Shown here one piece after another: positions 43,889 through 52,144 of a DNA stretch of 52,144 nucleotides (within the stretch, counting starts at the first letter, position 1; the number at the start of each line of letters is the position of its first letter). The translations under genes were made by a program, and so were the position numbers. This DNA comes from Acidobacteriota bacterium. GTDB lineage: Bacteria > Acidobacteriota > Vicinamibacteria > Vicinamibacterales > UBA2999. The notes under the pieces were generated by a model. It was not told the DNA's origin. It saw nothing but the letters and a program-made list of their open reading frames with translations, and did no database searches. Where the stretch lies: contig CANIBQ010000032.1 of assembly GCA_947465645.1 (NCBI GenBank), forward strand, positions 1 through 52,144, written 5' to 3'.

Positions 43889-45295
43889 ATGCCGCGTCCC
43901 GACAGCGCCGCCCTCGCATCCCTTCCCTCGGTCGACCGCCTGCTGCGATCGCCCTGGGCGGCGGAGCTCGTCACCCGCCACGGGCGCCCGGCGGTGACCG
44001 ACGCGATACGCGCCGTGCTGGCGGAGGTGCGCTCGAAGGAAGGCGCGGCCACGCTGGCGGGCGGGACTGAAGACAGCATACTCCGGGCCCGCGTCACCGA
44101 GCGCCTCGACACGATGATGCAGCCATCACTGCGGCCGGTGTTCAACCTCACCGGGACGGTTCTCCACACCAACCTCGGACGAGCCCGCCTGGCGCCGGCC
44201 GCCGCCGCGGCGATCGCGCGGATCGCCGAGCGGCCGTCCAACCTCGAGTTCGACCTGGCGGAAGGCGTGCGCGGCGATCGCGATTCGCATCTCGAGGCGC
44301 AACTGTGCCGGCTGACAGGCGCCGAGGCGGCGACGGTGGTCAACAACAATGCCGCCGCCGTGATGCTCGTGCTCAACACGTTCGCGCGCGGAAAAGAGGT
44401 GCCGACCTCGCGCGGCGAGCTGATCGAAATCGGCGGCGCGTTCCGGATGCCGGAGATCATGGCCGCCTCGGGCTGCCGCCTTCGTGAGATCGGCACGACC
44501 AATCGCGTGCACCTGGACGACTACGCCTCGGCGATCGGCGCCGACACCGGCCTCGTGATGAAAGTGCACACGAGCAACTACGCCGTCGTCGGCTTCACCT
44601 CCGCGGTCCCCGAAGCCGACCTCGCGGCGCTCTGCCGCGAACGGGGCGTCCCGTTTGTCGTCGACCTGGGGAGCGGCAGCCTCGTCGATCTGCGCCGGTA
44701 CGGCCTGCCGCACGAGCCGATGCCCTCGGAGGCGCTGGCGCGCGGCGCCGACGTCGTGACCTTCAGCGGCGACAAGCTCCTCGGCGGTCCCCAGGCAGGC
44801 ATCCTCGTCGGCCGTGCGGACCTGATCGGCGCCATCAGGCGCAACCCGATGAAGCGCGCCCTGCGCGTGGGCAAGATGACGGTCGCGGCGCTCTCGTCCA
44901 CGCTGGCGCTCTACGAGGATCCGGACCGTCTGCCGGAGCGTCTGCCGGTGCTCGGCGATCTCCTCCGGCCGATCGCGGAGATTCGCGGCGCCGCGGAGCG
45001 GTTGAAAGACGCGGTGGCCGCCGCGGTGCAGGGTGCGACGGTCGAGGTGGTTGATTGCGAGAGCCAGTTTGGCAGCGGGGCGCTGCCGACTCAGACCCTT
45101 GCCAGCGCCGGCCTGGCGATCCGGCCCGCGACGGATCGCGGCGCCGGGACCGCCCTGAATCGACTCGCGAAAGCCTTCCGCGATCTGCCGCTGCCCGTCA
45201 TCGGGCGGGTGCACGACGGCGCCTTCATCCTCGACTTCCGATGCCTGGACGACGAGGCGGCGTTCGCCGCACAACTGTCGAAGCTCACCTCATAG
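43889..45295 (+). CDS. selA: L-seryl-tRNA(Sec) selenium transferase SelA
   Basis: 468 residues (E. coli SelA has 463). SelA converts Ser-tRNA(Sec) to Sec-tRNA(Sec) with pyridoxal phosphate. Typical segments: LTGTVLHTNLGRARL, EAATVVNNNAAAVMLVLN, GGAFRMPEIM, VHTSNYAVVGFT, and the cofactor lysine in FSGDKLLGGPQAGI at Lys296 (E. coli Lys295). The ATG at 43889 begins MPRPDSAAL; a TACAAT box (43872-43877) lies just upstream and may be the promoter -10. The gene is convergent with selB; the ends overlap by 6 bp. Confidence 0.97.
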   Translation: MPRPDSAALASLPSVDRLLRSPWAAELVTRHGRPAVTDAIRAVLAEVRSKEGAATLAGGTEDSILRARVTERLDTMMQPSLRPVFNLTGTVLHTNLGRARLAPAAAAAIARIAERPSNLEFDLAEGVRGDRDSHLEAQLCRLTGAEAATVVNNNAAAVMLVLNTFARGKEVPTSRGELIEIGGAFRMPEIMAASGCRLREIGTTNRVHLDDYASAIGADTGLVMKVHTSNYAVVGFTSAVPEADLAALCRERGVPFVVDLGSGSLVDLRRYGLPHEPMPSEALARGADVVTFSGDKLLGGPQAGILVGRADLIGAIRRNPMKRALRVGKMTVAALSSTLALYEDPDRLPERLPVLGDLLRPIAEIRGAAERLKDAVAAAVQGATVEVVDCESQFGSGALPTQTLASAGLAIRPATDRGAGTALNRLAKAFRDLPLPVIGRVHDGAFILDFRCLDDEAAFAAQLSKLTS

Positions 45296-47179
45296 GATCT
45301 GACGCGTTTCGCCCGCGCGCCGCGTGACGCGCTCGCGATCGAGAAATTCGAGCAGCGGGATCGCGTATTTTCGCGAGACGCCGAACCGCTCCTTGAATGC
45401 CGCGACGTCGATCGTCGCGGTGCCCGCCTTCTTGAGGCTCTGGAGCTCGCTCTTCAGCCTGTCGAGCGCCGCCTCGTGAAACAGCAGGTCCCCGAGGCGG
45501 ATGACGACCTTCTGCCGCACCAGCAGCGCGGTCATCCGCTCCACGGCCTTGGCCGGCATGGCAATCTTTGCCGCCAGCGACGCGTAATCGGGCGGCGTGA
45601 GGGCGGCCTCGCTGAGCGCGCGAACGATAGCCGCCCGGGCCCGCCCATCCTCATCGCTCAGCACCAGATGGTGCGTCGTCAACGCCACCCGGTCTCGCGC
45701 GGCAATCTTCCCGCCACGCTGCAACTGGTCGAGCGCGTGTTCGAAGACGGCCAGCGGCGCGTCCGCAAACAGGCGCTCGCGAAGCTCTTCACGCGGGATG
45801 CCGTCGGCCAGCGGATGGCTGGCGTGGTACTCCGCCAGCACCGCAAGGGCCGCCGCCTGCGCCGCGGCGAGCTTTGCCGACGACACGAGGTGGGCGGCGA
45901 ACCGGGTCGCGCGGCCCGACTGCTCGAGCCGGGCGATCAGCCCGTCCTGCTGCTCGGCACGAACGCCCGCGCGCGCGCCGAGTTGCGCCAGGGGAAATCC
46001 CGCCAGGCCGGCCTCCTCGATCATCACGGCGACGGCGTCGAGCACGTCGTGCTGTTCGGCCACCGAGGCGAACCGTGCGCGCCCCGCCGGGGTGCGGACC
46101 CCCTTTCGCGGCGGCAGCGGGTCCAGGACGGTGCCGCCGCCAATGGTCACCAGCGGTGAATACGCGCGCACGATGAACCGATCGCCGCGCGCCAGCACGG
46201 CGGGCGCCTCGAGGCGGATGCGCGCGAACCCGGTCTCGCCCGAAGGAATCGCCGCCCCACCTGGCACGACGACACGGCCCAGCAGCTCGCGGGTGCCGTG
46301 ATGAAACCTGACGCGGGCGCCGTGACGCAGCGCCGGCACCGACGGCAGCAGCTCGATCTCGAGATCGGCGCGGCGCGTGATCGTGACGGCGCCTGGCAGC
46401 GTCAGCGTTTCGCCTCGATCGATCTCGACGGCGTCCACTCCCGAGAGATTGACCGCGACGCGCTGGCCGGCGACCGCTTCGCGCTCCTTCGCGCCGTGCA
46501 CCTGCAGACCGCGGACCTTCACGTGCCGTCCGGACGGCAGGAGCACGAGCTCGTCATCGACCGCGAGGCGGCCGGTCATGAGCGAGCCGGTGACGACGGT
46601 GCCGAAGCCGCGCATCGAGAACACGCGATCGATGGGAAGACGTGGCGGGCCGACGGAGGGCCGTCCGGGTACCGAGGCTCCGAGCTCGGCGAGCGCGCGG
46701 CGCAGCTCCGGCAGGCCTGCGCCGGTGCGCGCCGAGACGGCGAGGACCGGCGCGCCTTCGAGAAACGAGCCCGCCGCGAGCTCCTGCACCTCGAGGCGGA
46801 CGACGTCGAGCGTGGCGGCATCGGCGAGATCGGCCTTCGTCAGCACGACCAGCCCAGCGGGCACGCGCAGCAACCGGCAGATCTCGAAGTGCTCGCGCGT
46901 CTGGGGCATGACCGATTCGTCCGCGGCGACATGCAGCATCACCAGGTCCATGCCGCCGACCCCGGCCATCATGTTCCTGACGAAGCGCTCGTGCCCCGGC
47001 ACGTCTACGAATGACAGGGCAACGTCGTTTTCAATGGTGTGCGCGAACCCCAGGTCGATCGTGATGCCGCGCGCCTTCTCTTCCTGAAGGCGATCGGGAT
47101 CCGTGCCGGTCAGCGCGAGGACCAGCGTGCTCTTGCCGTGATCGATGTGTCCGGCGGTACCGATGATGACGTGCCGCAT
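45290..47179 (-). CDS. selB: Selenocysteine-specific elongation factor SelB
   Basis: 629 residues. SelB carries Sec-tRNA(Sec) to the ribosome and binds the SECIS hairpin. The EF-Tu-like GTPase domain has G1 [10 protein letters not shown]2 [10 protein letters not shown]3 [15 protein letters not shown] and G4 TKAD; the beta-barrel domains follow ([16 protein letters not shown]), and the C-terminal third has the winged-helix repeats for RNA binding, ending [20 protein letters not shown]. The ATG at 47179 ([17 protein letters not shown]) is right; the frame is open further upstream but that reads into the tRNA gene. tRNA-Sec lies 23 bp upstream on the same strand. Confidence 0.97.
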   Translation of the reverse strand: MRHVIIGTAGHIDHGKSTLVLALTGTDPDRLQEEKARGITIDLGFAHTIENDVALSFVDVPGHERFVRNMMAGVGGMDLVMLHVAADESVMPQTREHFEICRLLRVPAGLVVLTKADLADAATLDVVRLEVQELAAGSFLEGAPVLAVSARTGAGLPELRRALAELGASVPGRPSVGPPRLPIDRVFSMRGFGTVVTGSLMTGRLAVDDELVLLPSGRHVKVRGLQVHGAKEREAVAGQRVAVNLSGVDAVEIDRGETLTLPGAVTITRRADLEIELLPSVPALRHGARVRFHHGTRELLGRVVVPGGAAIPSGETGFARIRLEAPAVLARGDRFIVRAYSPLVTIGGGTVLDPLPPRKGVRTPAGRARFASVAEQHDVLDAVAVMIEEAGLAGFPLAQLGARAGVRAEQQDGLIARLEQSGRATRFAAHLVSSAKLAAAQAAALAVLAEYHASHPLADGIPREELRERLFADAPLAVFEHALDQLQRGGKIAARDRVALTTHHLVLSDEDGRARAAIVRALSEAALTPPDYASLAAKIAMPAKAVERMTALLVRQKVVIRLGDLLFHEAALDRLKSELQSLKKAGTATIDVAAFKERFGVSRKYAIPLLEFLDRERVTRRAGETRQIL

Positions 47180-47202
47180 CACTGTGTCCGAAAACGATGG
47201 TG

Positions 47203-47298
47203 TGGCGGAAGTGCCTGGGAGTCGAACCCAGCCTCCCCGCAAAGCGGCGAGCAACCGGTTTTGAAGACCGGGAGGGCCACCGGGCCCCGTTCACTTCC
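47203..47298 (-). tRNA. selC: tRNA-Sec (anticodon UCA)
   Basis: 96 nt including an encoded CCA (47205-47203). Acceptor GGAAGTG pairs with CACTTCC. The D arm has a long 6-bp stem with a 4-nt loop, a Sec hallmark. The anticodon arm is CCGGT-CTTCAAA-ACCGG with UCA at 47264-47262. The long variable arm (CTCGCCGC-TTT-GCGGGGAG, one mismatch) and the T arm CTGGG-TTCGACT-CCCAG complete it. It reads the UGA codons of selD and, as proposed, of the two propeller genes, and probably shares a transcript with selB. Confidence 0.97.
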
Positions 47299-47349
47299 AT
47301 CATGAGCGGTGGAAAGGTACCGCGGCAAGAGACTGATTGTAATCGACCA

Positions 47350-48279
47350 TCACGCGATCGCGCCGCCGCCCGTGTGCAGGGCGAGTACGTCCCACACCGC
47401 CCGGTTGGCCGGGGTGGGCACGCCGACGGCTCTACCGAGCTGCACGACGCCGCCTGACAGCCACGCGACCTCGAGTCGGTTTCCGCGCTCCAGGTCGTGG
47501 TGCATGGACGAGGTCATGCCGGCCGGCAGCGTATCGATGAAGGTGAGCCGCTGCTCCGCGTAGTCCTCGGGCAGGTTGACGCCGTGGGCGCGGCCGACCG
47601 CGACCGTTTCCTTCATCACATCCGCCAGAAACGCCCGCGTCTGTGGATTGTCACGTACCGGCCCAATCGTGGACCGCATCGTCGCCGTCGTGCCAGAGAG
47701 TCCAACCAGGAACACGTACTTCTCCCAGAGGGTCCGGCGGATGTCGTCCGAGATCTCCGCCTGGACGCCGGCACGCAGCAGTGCCTCCAGCACGTGTTCC
47801 GCACGCGTCGAACGGCGGCCGTCATACTCGCCGAACAGCAGCCGCTGCATCGTGCCGGTCTGGTGGATGACGCCGGGCCTGGAAACATTGGTGGCGAGGT
47901 AGGTCACGCCGCCCATCACCGCGGCCTCACCACACGCCTTCCGCAGGATATCGTCCTTGACCACGCCGTTCTGGAGCGACAGCACGGCGGTCTGCGGACC
48001 GACCAGCGGTGCGATCGCCCGCGCCGCGTCCTCCGTGTCCCACAACTTCACCGCGACGAGCACCAGGTCCACCACGCCGATCGTGGACGGGTCGTCGGTG
48101 ACGATGACGCGCGGCAGGTGGATGTTGCCCTGGGGTTCGTTCTCGATCAGCAGTCCGTGGTCCCGCATCGCGGCCAGGTGAGATCCGCGGGCAATGAAGG
48201 AGACGTCGGATCCCGCATTGGCGAGACGGCCGCCGTAAAATCCTCCCACACCCCCCGAGCCCATCACCGCGATCTTCAT
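47350..48279 (-). CDS. 2-dehydropantoate 2-reductase family protein (PanE/ApbA)
   Basis: 309 residues. The NADPH-binding motif GSGGVGGFYGGRLA is at the N-terminus; the conserved Lys is in VAVKLWDTED, and NGVVKDDIL follows. The C-terminal ApbA domain has LWEKYVFLVGLSGTTATMRSTIG and the RLEVAWLSGGVV helix. The family reduces ketopantoate to pantoate in coenzyme A synthesis, though many paralogues act on other keto acids. The ATG at 48279 (MKIAVMGSGGVG) is chosen over an upstream GTG. Confidence 0.87.
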   Translation of the reverse strand: MKIAVMGSGGVGGFYGGRLANAGSDVSFIARGSHLAAMRDHGLLIENEPQGNIHLPRVIVTDDPSTIGVVDLVLVAVKLWDTEDAARAIAPLVGPQTAVLSLQNGVVKDDILRKACGEAAVMGGVTYLATNVSRPGVIHQTGTMQRLLFGEYDGRRSTRAEHVLEALLRAGVQAEISDDIRRTLWEKYVFLVGLSGTTATMRSTIGPVRDNPQTRAFLADVMKETVAVGRAHGVNLPEDYAEQRLTFIDTLPAGMTSSMHHDLERGNRLEVAWLSGGVVQLGRAVGVPTPANRAVWDVLALHTGGGAIA

Positions 48280-48366
48280 CGTCACTCGCCCCAAAGCATG
48301 ATAGCGCCGGAGGTGTGAGGCGGTCGGACCAGCGCCACGAACGCCGGGGCCATCACATCGCGCACA

Positions 48367-48612
48367 ATGGCCGGCATCGTGATGACGTCAGGTGATCTAC
48401 GCCCTGTTGCCACCCTCTGGCAACTGGCGCTCGCCAAGGATCGGTTGTTCTGTACGGTCTATCGAAATGAGGCAGGGCTGCGACTGCGGCTCGAGTCGGC
48501 GACGGCGGTCATCATGAGCGAGCCGTTCGACCTGCAGCCGCGGATGCTGGCGCGGACGCAGGCGCTCCGCGACTCCCTCAAGCGCCGGGGTTGGCAGGAC
48601 GTGTCGGCCTAG
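48367..48612 (+). CDS. Small hypothetical protein
   Basis: 81 residues, not recognised. Visible features: VATLWQLALAKDRLFCTVYRNEAGLRLRLES, a pattern resembling small acidobacterial proteins with a beta-hairpin, and a basic C-terminal helix RMLARTQALRDSLKRRGW. It stands alone, convergent with the next gene, whose stop is 2 bp away. The start is uncertain: ATG 48367 or ATG 48382. Confidence 0.5.
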   Translation: MAGIVMTSGDLRPVATLWQLALAKDRLFCTVYRNEAGLRLRLESATAVIMSEPFDLQPRMLARTQALRDSLKRRGWQDVSA

Positions 48613-48614
48613 CG

Positions 48615-49016
48615 CTAGCGGCGCTCGGCCCGGCGGATGTTGCGCACGTTGTGAATCACCAGGTAGGCGCGGAACGCCGTCATCACCCATAGCCCCGCCA
48701 CCGCCACCCGCTGGTTCTTCCGCCCCACCGTCAGGTTCCACACGCTCACGCTGCCGGCATCGATCATCCCGCCGAGCGAGATCATCGACCCTGGACGGTG
48801 CTGGATCGGCTTGAGCAGCGGATTCTGCTCCTGCACTTTGTAGTATTTCAGTGCATGGTAGGTGGATGCCCAATCCGCCGCCGCGGCCGCACTGGCGGCG
48901 ATCGTGGGGATCCTCAGGCTCGGCTCCCTATCCTGGGCGGCCGCGGGCGCCGGCACCAGCCAGATGACCGCAGACAAGATAAGCCACGGGCAGAAGCGGC
49001 CGAAAACATTGAGCAT
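48615..49016 (-). CDS. Small exported/membrane protein of unknown function
   Basis: 133 residues: a signal peptide (PWLILSAVIWLVPAPAAAQ), a helix ASAAAAADWASTYHALKYYK, and two hydrophobic segments (MISLGGMIDAGSVSVW and VAVAGLWVMTAFRAYLVI), then a basic tail. The ADW..T pattern and EQNPLL segment occur in small membrane proteins of unknown function. No enzymatic motif. Confidence 0.6.
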   Translation of the reverse strand: MLNVFGRFCPWLILSAVIWLVPAPAAAQDREPSLRIPTIAASAAAAADWASTYHALKYYKVQEQNPLLKPIQHRPGSMISLGGMIDAGSVSVWNLTVGRKNQRVAVAGLWVMTAFRAYLVIHNVRNIRRAERR

Positions 49017-49069
49017 GATCTTCGTGTATCGGCCGGAACTGGCTGAGCTTTAGAACGTTTCCCATTTGT

Positions 49070-49150
49070 ACGTAGTGTCCGGCTCTAGCCGGACCGTCGT
49101 GAAAAGCCGACGCCCACAAGGTCCGGCTAAAGCCGGACACTACGTACGAA
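49070..49150. repeat. Inverted REP-like doublet
   Basis: GTACGTAGTGTCCGGCT-CTAGCCGGAC on the left and GTCCGGCTAAAGCCGGACACTACGTAC on the right: two GC palindromes in inverted orientation, bounded by GTACGTAGTG / CACTACGTAC. The palindrome core matches the element at 302-319. The doublet may also end transcription of the flanking genes. Confidence 0.7.
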
Positions 49151-49176
49151 TAGAAACTGCTTTAAGTCGACTGATA

Positions 49177-50352
49177 ATGATCGCCGTGCTCGCCATTCGC
49201 CTCGGATCCGACCTGCTCTTGTCGTCCGCTCGCCTTCGCGGCACCCGCGTGGGCGTCGTCTGCAACCACGCGTCGATCGATCGCGGCTTCCATCACATCG
49301 TCGATCGGCTGGCTGGGGCCGAAGGGGTCACGCTGGGCGCGATCTTCGGACCGCAGCACGGCTTCAGGTCCGACGTGCAGGACAACATGGTCGAGACGCC
49401 GCACGGCGACGATGCGTCGCGCCGGGTGCCGGTGTATTCGCTGTACAGCGAAACGCGGGAGCCGACGGCGGAGATGCTCCGGGGGCTCGATGCGCTGGTC
49501 ATCGATCTGCAGGATATCGGCGCGCGGATCTACACCTATATCTACACGATGGCCAATTGCCTGCGTGCGTGCGCCAAGCACGGCGTCACGGCGATCGTGT
49601 GCGACCGGCCCAATCCGATCGGAGGGGTTGCGGTGGAGGGCGCCCTGCTGGTGCCGGGGTTTGAGTCGTTCGTCGGCCAGTTTCCGATCCCGATGCGCCA
49701 CGGCATGACGATCGGGGAGCTGGCGCGACTCTTCAACGACGCGTTCGCGATCGGTGCACCGCTCGAGGTGGTGGCGATGGAGGGTTGGTCGCGGCCGCTC
49801 TTTGCCGACCAGACGGCGCTGCCGTGGGTGATGCCCTCGCCCAACATGCCGACGCTCGAGACCGCGGTCGCTTATCCGGGCACTGTGCTGTTTGAAGGGA
49901 CGATGCTGTCGGAAGGCCGCGGGACGACCAGGCCCTTCGAGCTCGTGGGCGCGCCGTGGATCGACGCGGAGCGGTTCGCAGCGGCGATGAACGCGCTCGA
50001 TCTACCCGGCGTGTTCTTCAGGCCGGCGGGCTTCGAGCCCACCTTCCAGAAACATGCGAAACAGACGTGCGGCGGCTGCCAGATTCATGTCACCGACCGC
50101 AATGCTTTCAAGCCGGTCCTGACGGGCGTTGCGCTGATCGACATGTTCCGCCGGCAGGATCCGGCGAAGTTCGCGTGGCGGCAGCCGCCGTATGAATACG
50201 AGCACGACAAGCTGCCGATCGATATCCTGGCCGGGTCTGACGTTTTGAGAACGCAGATCGAAGGCGGGACGCCGCTCGCGGAGATCGCGTCGAGCTGGCG
50301 CGAAGATGAGCAGGCGTTTGAGCGGCTGCGGCGGGCGTTCCTGCTCTATTGA
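49177..50352 (+). CDS. namZ: DUF1343 protein, NamZ-like exo-beta-N-acetylmuramidase
   Basis: 391 residues. Typical DUF1343 segments: TRVGVVCNHASID, IFGPQHGFRSDVQDNM, VPVYSLYSETREPT, VIDLQDIGARIYTYIYTMA, VCDRPNPIGG, SPNMPTLETAVAYPGTVLFEGT and a C-terminus PIDILAGSDVLRTQIE. The characterised member cuts MurNAc from the non-reducing end of peptidoglycan fragments, so a role in cell-wall recycling is likely. The ATG at 49177 has no signal peptide, so this copy is probably cytosolic. Decayed pieces of its 3' end lie at 51270-51560, beyond the toxin-antitoxin pair. Confidence 0.87.
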   Translation: MIAVLAIRLGSDLLLSSARLRGTRVGVVCNHASIDRGFHHIVDRLAGAEGVTLGAIFGPQHGFRSDVQDNMVETPHGDDASRRVPVYSLYSETREPTAEMLRGLDALVIDLQDIGARIYTYIYTMANCLRACAKHGVTAIVCDRPNPIGGVAVEGALLVPGFESFVGQFPIPMRHGMTIGELARLFNDAFAIGAPLEVVAMEGWSRPLFADQTALPWVMPSPNMPTLETAVAYPGTVLFEGTMLSEGRGTTRPFELVGAPWIDAERFAAAMNALDLPGVFFRPAGFEPTFQKHAKQTCGGCQIHVTDRNAFKPVLTGVALIDMFRRQDPAKFAWRQPPYEYEHDKLPIDILAGSDVLRTQIEGGTPLAEIASSWREDEQAFERLRRAFLLY

Positions 50353-50389
50353 CAAGCCTCGGCGCGCGCCCGCACGGAGCGACTCGGTT

Positions 50390-50815
50390 TTACGTCGAAG
50401 GCTGGTCAACCATCCGGCGCCTGACGACCGCGACGAACGCGAGAAGATCCTCCAGGCGATGCTCCAGCACGTCCCTCACGATCGCCAGATCGACCTCGTC
50501 GTAGCCGTGGACGAGCACGTTTCGAAAGCCCACCATGTTCCGCAGGGTCGAGGCGAGCGGCGCCGGGATCCATCCGTCTCGCTCGAGCATCGCAAAGAGG
50601 TCTCGACTCGTGCGCGGCTCCCCGAGGCGCCGATCGGACACGATGTGCGACGCGACATCGAGGGCCGCCTGGATCGCGATCTGGAGCGTATGCTCGACGA
50701 ACCGCTCCTCCCGGATGTCGTGGCCGAGGACGTCTGGACGTGCAAGACGCCGGAGATCGGCCACGCAAGTTTCGATCAGCGCCAGTTTCTTGGCGAGCAG
50801 CTCGGGGTCGGTCAC
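50390..50815 (-). CDS. hepT: HepT-like toxin (DUF86 HEPN RNase)
   Basis: 141 residues, all-helical HEPN protein. The catalytic Rx4HxY motif is intact: FRNVLVHGY with Arg98, His103 and Tyr105. HepT toxins cleave RNA and are silenced by MntA, which adds AMP to the tyrosine. The gene follows mntA with an ATGA overlap, the usual order. Confidence 0.88.
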   Translation of the reverse strand: MTDPELLAKKLALIETCVADLRRLARPDVLGHDIREERFVEHTLQIAIQAALDVASHIVSDRRLGEPRTSRDLFAMLERDGWIPAPLASTLRNMVGFRNVLVHGYDEVDLAIVRDVLEHRLEDLLAFVAVVRRRMVDQPST

Positions 50816-51213
50816 CGCTCGACCTCGCGCGGGGCACGATAGGCTCGAAGGATGGGCTCGAGGTCGAACGCCTCGTTCCTCGTTCGCACTTCGAATCGGA
50901 TGCGCGCCGCACGATCGCCTTCGAACACGAGGAGACCGTCCCGCAGCACGCGCGCGCGCAGATCCACTGGGGCGTTATTTAACGACACGAGGTCCACGCG
51001 GCCGCCGAGATGCCGCTCGAGGTCGCCTTCCAGGCCGTACGGCTGAGCGTCGAACGTGGACGCCGGCGGATCCGCGAAGAGCACGCCGACATCGATGTCG
51101 CTGCCGCTGGTGGCCTCCTCACGGGCCACCGAACCGAACAGATACACGGCCGACGCGCCGTGTGCGTCGGCGTCGAAGAAGCTCGCGAGACGACGCGCGG
51201 TGTCATGAGTCAC
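50812..51213 (-). CDS. mntA: MntA-like antitoxin (minimal nucleotidyltransferase)
   Basis: 133 residues with the nucleotidyltransferase motif GSx10DxD: FGSVAREEATSGSDIDVGV (Gly27, Ser28, Asp39, Asp41). MntA adenylylates the HepT tyrosine and so neutralises it. It is translated first; its TGA overlaps the hepT ATG. The pair is inserted between namZ and decayed namZ fragments. Confidence 0.88.
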   Translation of the reverse strand: MTHDTARRLASFFDADAHGASAVYLFGSVAREEATSGSDIDVGVLFADPPASTFDAQPYGLEGDLERHLGGRVDLVSLNNAPVDLRARVLRDGLLVFEGDRAARIRFEVRTRNEAFDLEPILRAYRAPREVER

Positions 51214-51649
51214 GTTCGGCGCGATTATATCGCCCGCGCAGACGATCGGCGTCCGCGACCGCCACGACTCTCGCGAGGTCGGATGTGCTGAGGAATCACA
51301 TCGAGGGGGACGCCGATCGACGAAGTCTCAGCCGGCTCACGGCGAGCTCTTCAAATGCAGACCGCCGAGCGCGATGTCGAGGCCGATCGCTAGGCGTTCA
51401 GGCGCGTACGCATCGACGTCGCGGAATCGATAGGCTGCCGATTCATGTTCTCGCGGGGCCAGGTGTGCTCAGACGACAAATTGAAGGCGGGCGCCGCTCG
51501 GCGAGACCGCCTATGAAGCAGAACCGCCAGCGTTCCGCTTCGCAGACCGCCTGAAGATCCGCCGCCGCGCGGATGACCGTCCATGTTGCGGCTGTTGCCG
51601 TCGCTGTCTTCTTCGGCCCATAAGGCAGAGCACTGCCGTCCAAATCAAT
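51214..51649. other. Stretch without intact genes
   Basis: 436 bases between mntA and the LOG-family gene. They hold two decayed fragments of the namZ 3' end (separate entry) and otherwise no intact gene, RNA or clear signal. Confidence 0.6.
51270..51560 (+). pseudogene. Two decayed copies of the namZ 3' end
   Basis: The first piece, from 51270, reads LARSDVLRNHIEGD, against LAGSDVLRTQIEGG in namZ; the second, from about 51426, reads DRLPIHVLAGPGVLRRQIEGG, against DKLPIDILAGSDVLRTQIEGG. Both lie in one frame on the same strand as namZ and lose similarity after these segments; in the second, similarity (APLGETA..) continues in a shifted frame. Both look like tandem remnants of a duplicated namZ C-terminus. 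Confidence 0.65.
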
Positions 51650-52144
51650 CTATGACCGCGTCTTGGCGATGCCTGGGGCCTTCATTTCCTGTGGAGTCGA
51701 TGGGGACAGGTGATGTTTGGTGAGGTGGGCCTTGAGCAGCCCGAACGCGTCCTCGGGCGTGTTCGCGCGCTGGAGCAGCTCCAGGTCGCGCTCGCCGATC
51801 GCGCCCCACTCCGCCATCGGCTGCAGGGTGAGGATCTGATCCCAGTAGTCGGTGCCGTAGAGGATGATCTGGATCTGCTTCTCGAGCTTCTCGGTCTGCA
51901 TCAGCGTGAGGATCTCGAACATCTCGTCGAGCGTGCCGAATCCGCCCGGAAAGACCACCAGCGACTTGGCGAGGTACGACAACCAGAACTTCCGCATGAA
52001 GAAGTAGTGGAACTCGAACTGCAGCCCGGGCGTGATGTAGCGGTTGGCCCCCTGCTCGTAGGGCAGCTTGATGTTCAACCCGATGCTCTTGCCGCCCGCT
52101 TCCGTGGCGCCGCGGTTGGCCGCCTCCATGATTCCCGGGCCCCC
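51650..52144 (-). CDS. LOG-family protein (TIGR00730 / lysine decarboxylase-like), partial
   Basis: C-terminal part; the gene runs past the window end (frame GGPGIMEAANRGA at 52144). The PGGFGTLDE motif marks the LOG/nucleoside 5'-monophosphate phosphoribohydrolase family, cytokinin-activating or nucleotide-cleaving enzymes often misannotated as lysine decarboxylases. A long aromatic segment, FEFHYFFMRKFWLSYLAKSLVVFPGG, is typical of the larger bacterial type. The 5' start is outside the window. Confidence 0.85.
   Translation of the reverse strand, partial: GGPGIMEAANRGATEAGGKSIGLNIKLPYEQGANRYITPGLQFEFHYFFMRKFWLSYLAKSLVVFPGGFGTLDEMFEILTLMQTEKLEKQIQIILYGTDYWDQILTLQPMAEWGAIGERDLELLQRANTPEDAFGLLKAHLTKHHLSPSTPQEMKAPGIAKTRS

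Noticed and set aside
47180..47254. N-terminal extension of SelB
   Set aside because: It reads through part of the tRNA-Sec gene; the conserved SelB start is at 47179.
1..52144. CRISPR array, prophage or insertion sequence
   Set aside because: No regularly spaced direct repeats, phage structural genes or transposase genes were seen; the only recombinase is the decayed integron integrase.

Overview
The window is GC-rich DNA from a bacterium that I infer to be an acidobacterium, probably of the Vicinamibacteria type. The grounds are four very similar ~1000-residue Oar-like TonB-dependent receptors with the same N-terminus (AYAQAS..GVV.DTSGAVLPGVTVEA), DUF6152 and DUF5916 proteins, Tat-exported molybdenum hydroxylases and many small exported cytochromes. 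No ribosomal RNA or other phylogenetic marker is present, so this placement rests on gene content alone.

Layout. 1-278: end of a molybdenum hydroxylase FAD subunit, then a terminator. 604-3065: a small decayed integron, with a deleted and frameshifted integron integrase, a MOSC-domain cassette, and a DUF4160/DUF2442 cassette, bounded by two clear attC sites. 3275-4353: a HAD-like protein without its nucleophile and a c'-type cytochrome. 4685-10768: two convergent TonB-dependent receptors. 10867-12839: MoxR ATPase plus DUF58. 12957-18656: exported proteins of unknown role, a DUF5916 protein, a hydrolase and a methyltransferase. 18772-25069: two tandem molybdenum hydroxylases (large subunit plus 2Fe-2S subunit), with a cytochrome c between them. 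25198-27596: a Tat-exported thiamine diphosphate enzyme coupled to a CxxCH/helix-hairpin-helix protein. 27726-38482: two long exported beta-propeller proteins alternating with two TonB receptors. 38571-42682: a four-gene Bat-like (VWA) operon. 42775-47298: the complete selenocysteine locus, selD, selA, selB and tRNA-Sec. 47350-52144: ketopantoate reductase, small genes, a NamZ-like muramidase, a HepT/MntA toxin-antitoxin pair, decayed namZ fragments and a partial LOG-family gene.

The most important result is that UGA is decoded as selenocysteine here and that this hides genes. SelD is itself a selenoprotein: its real start is at 43839 and codon 23 is UGA (motif AAGUAAK). The two beta-propeller paralogues at 27726-29891 (+) and 33100-35295 (-) are each interrupted by one in-frame UGA at the same homologous position (PN-UGA-VAHPQIA). 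About 30 nt after each UGA is an 8-bp hairpin with an AGGUC or AGGUU loop, resembling the SelB-binding loop of E. coli fdhF. The paired bases differ between the two genes in ways that keep the stem. I propose that they are a new family of exported selenoproteins. They lie within about 18 kb of the Sec machinery that would translate them.

How the genes may work together (inference): the receptors take up substrates across the outer membrane. Periplasmic oxidoreductases (molybdenum hydroxylases, cytochromes, the thiamine diphosphate enzyme and the Sec propellers) process them or handle redox stress. Short palindromic elements (around 302, 33020 and 49080) and symmetric hairpin terminators separate the transcription units.
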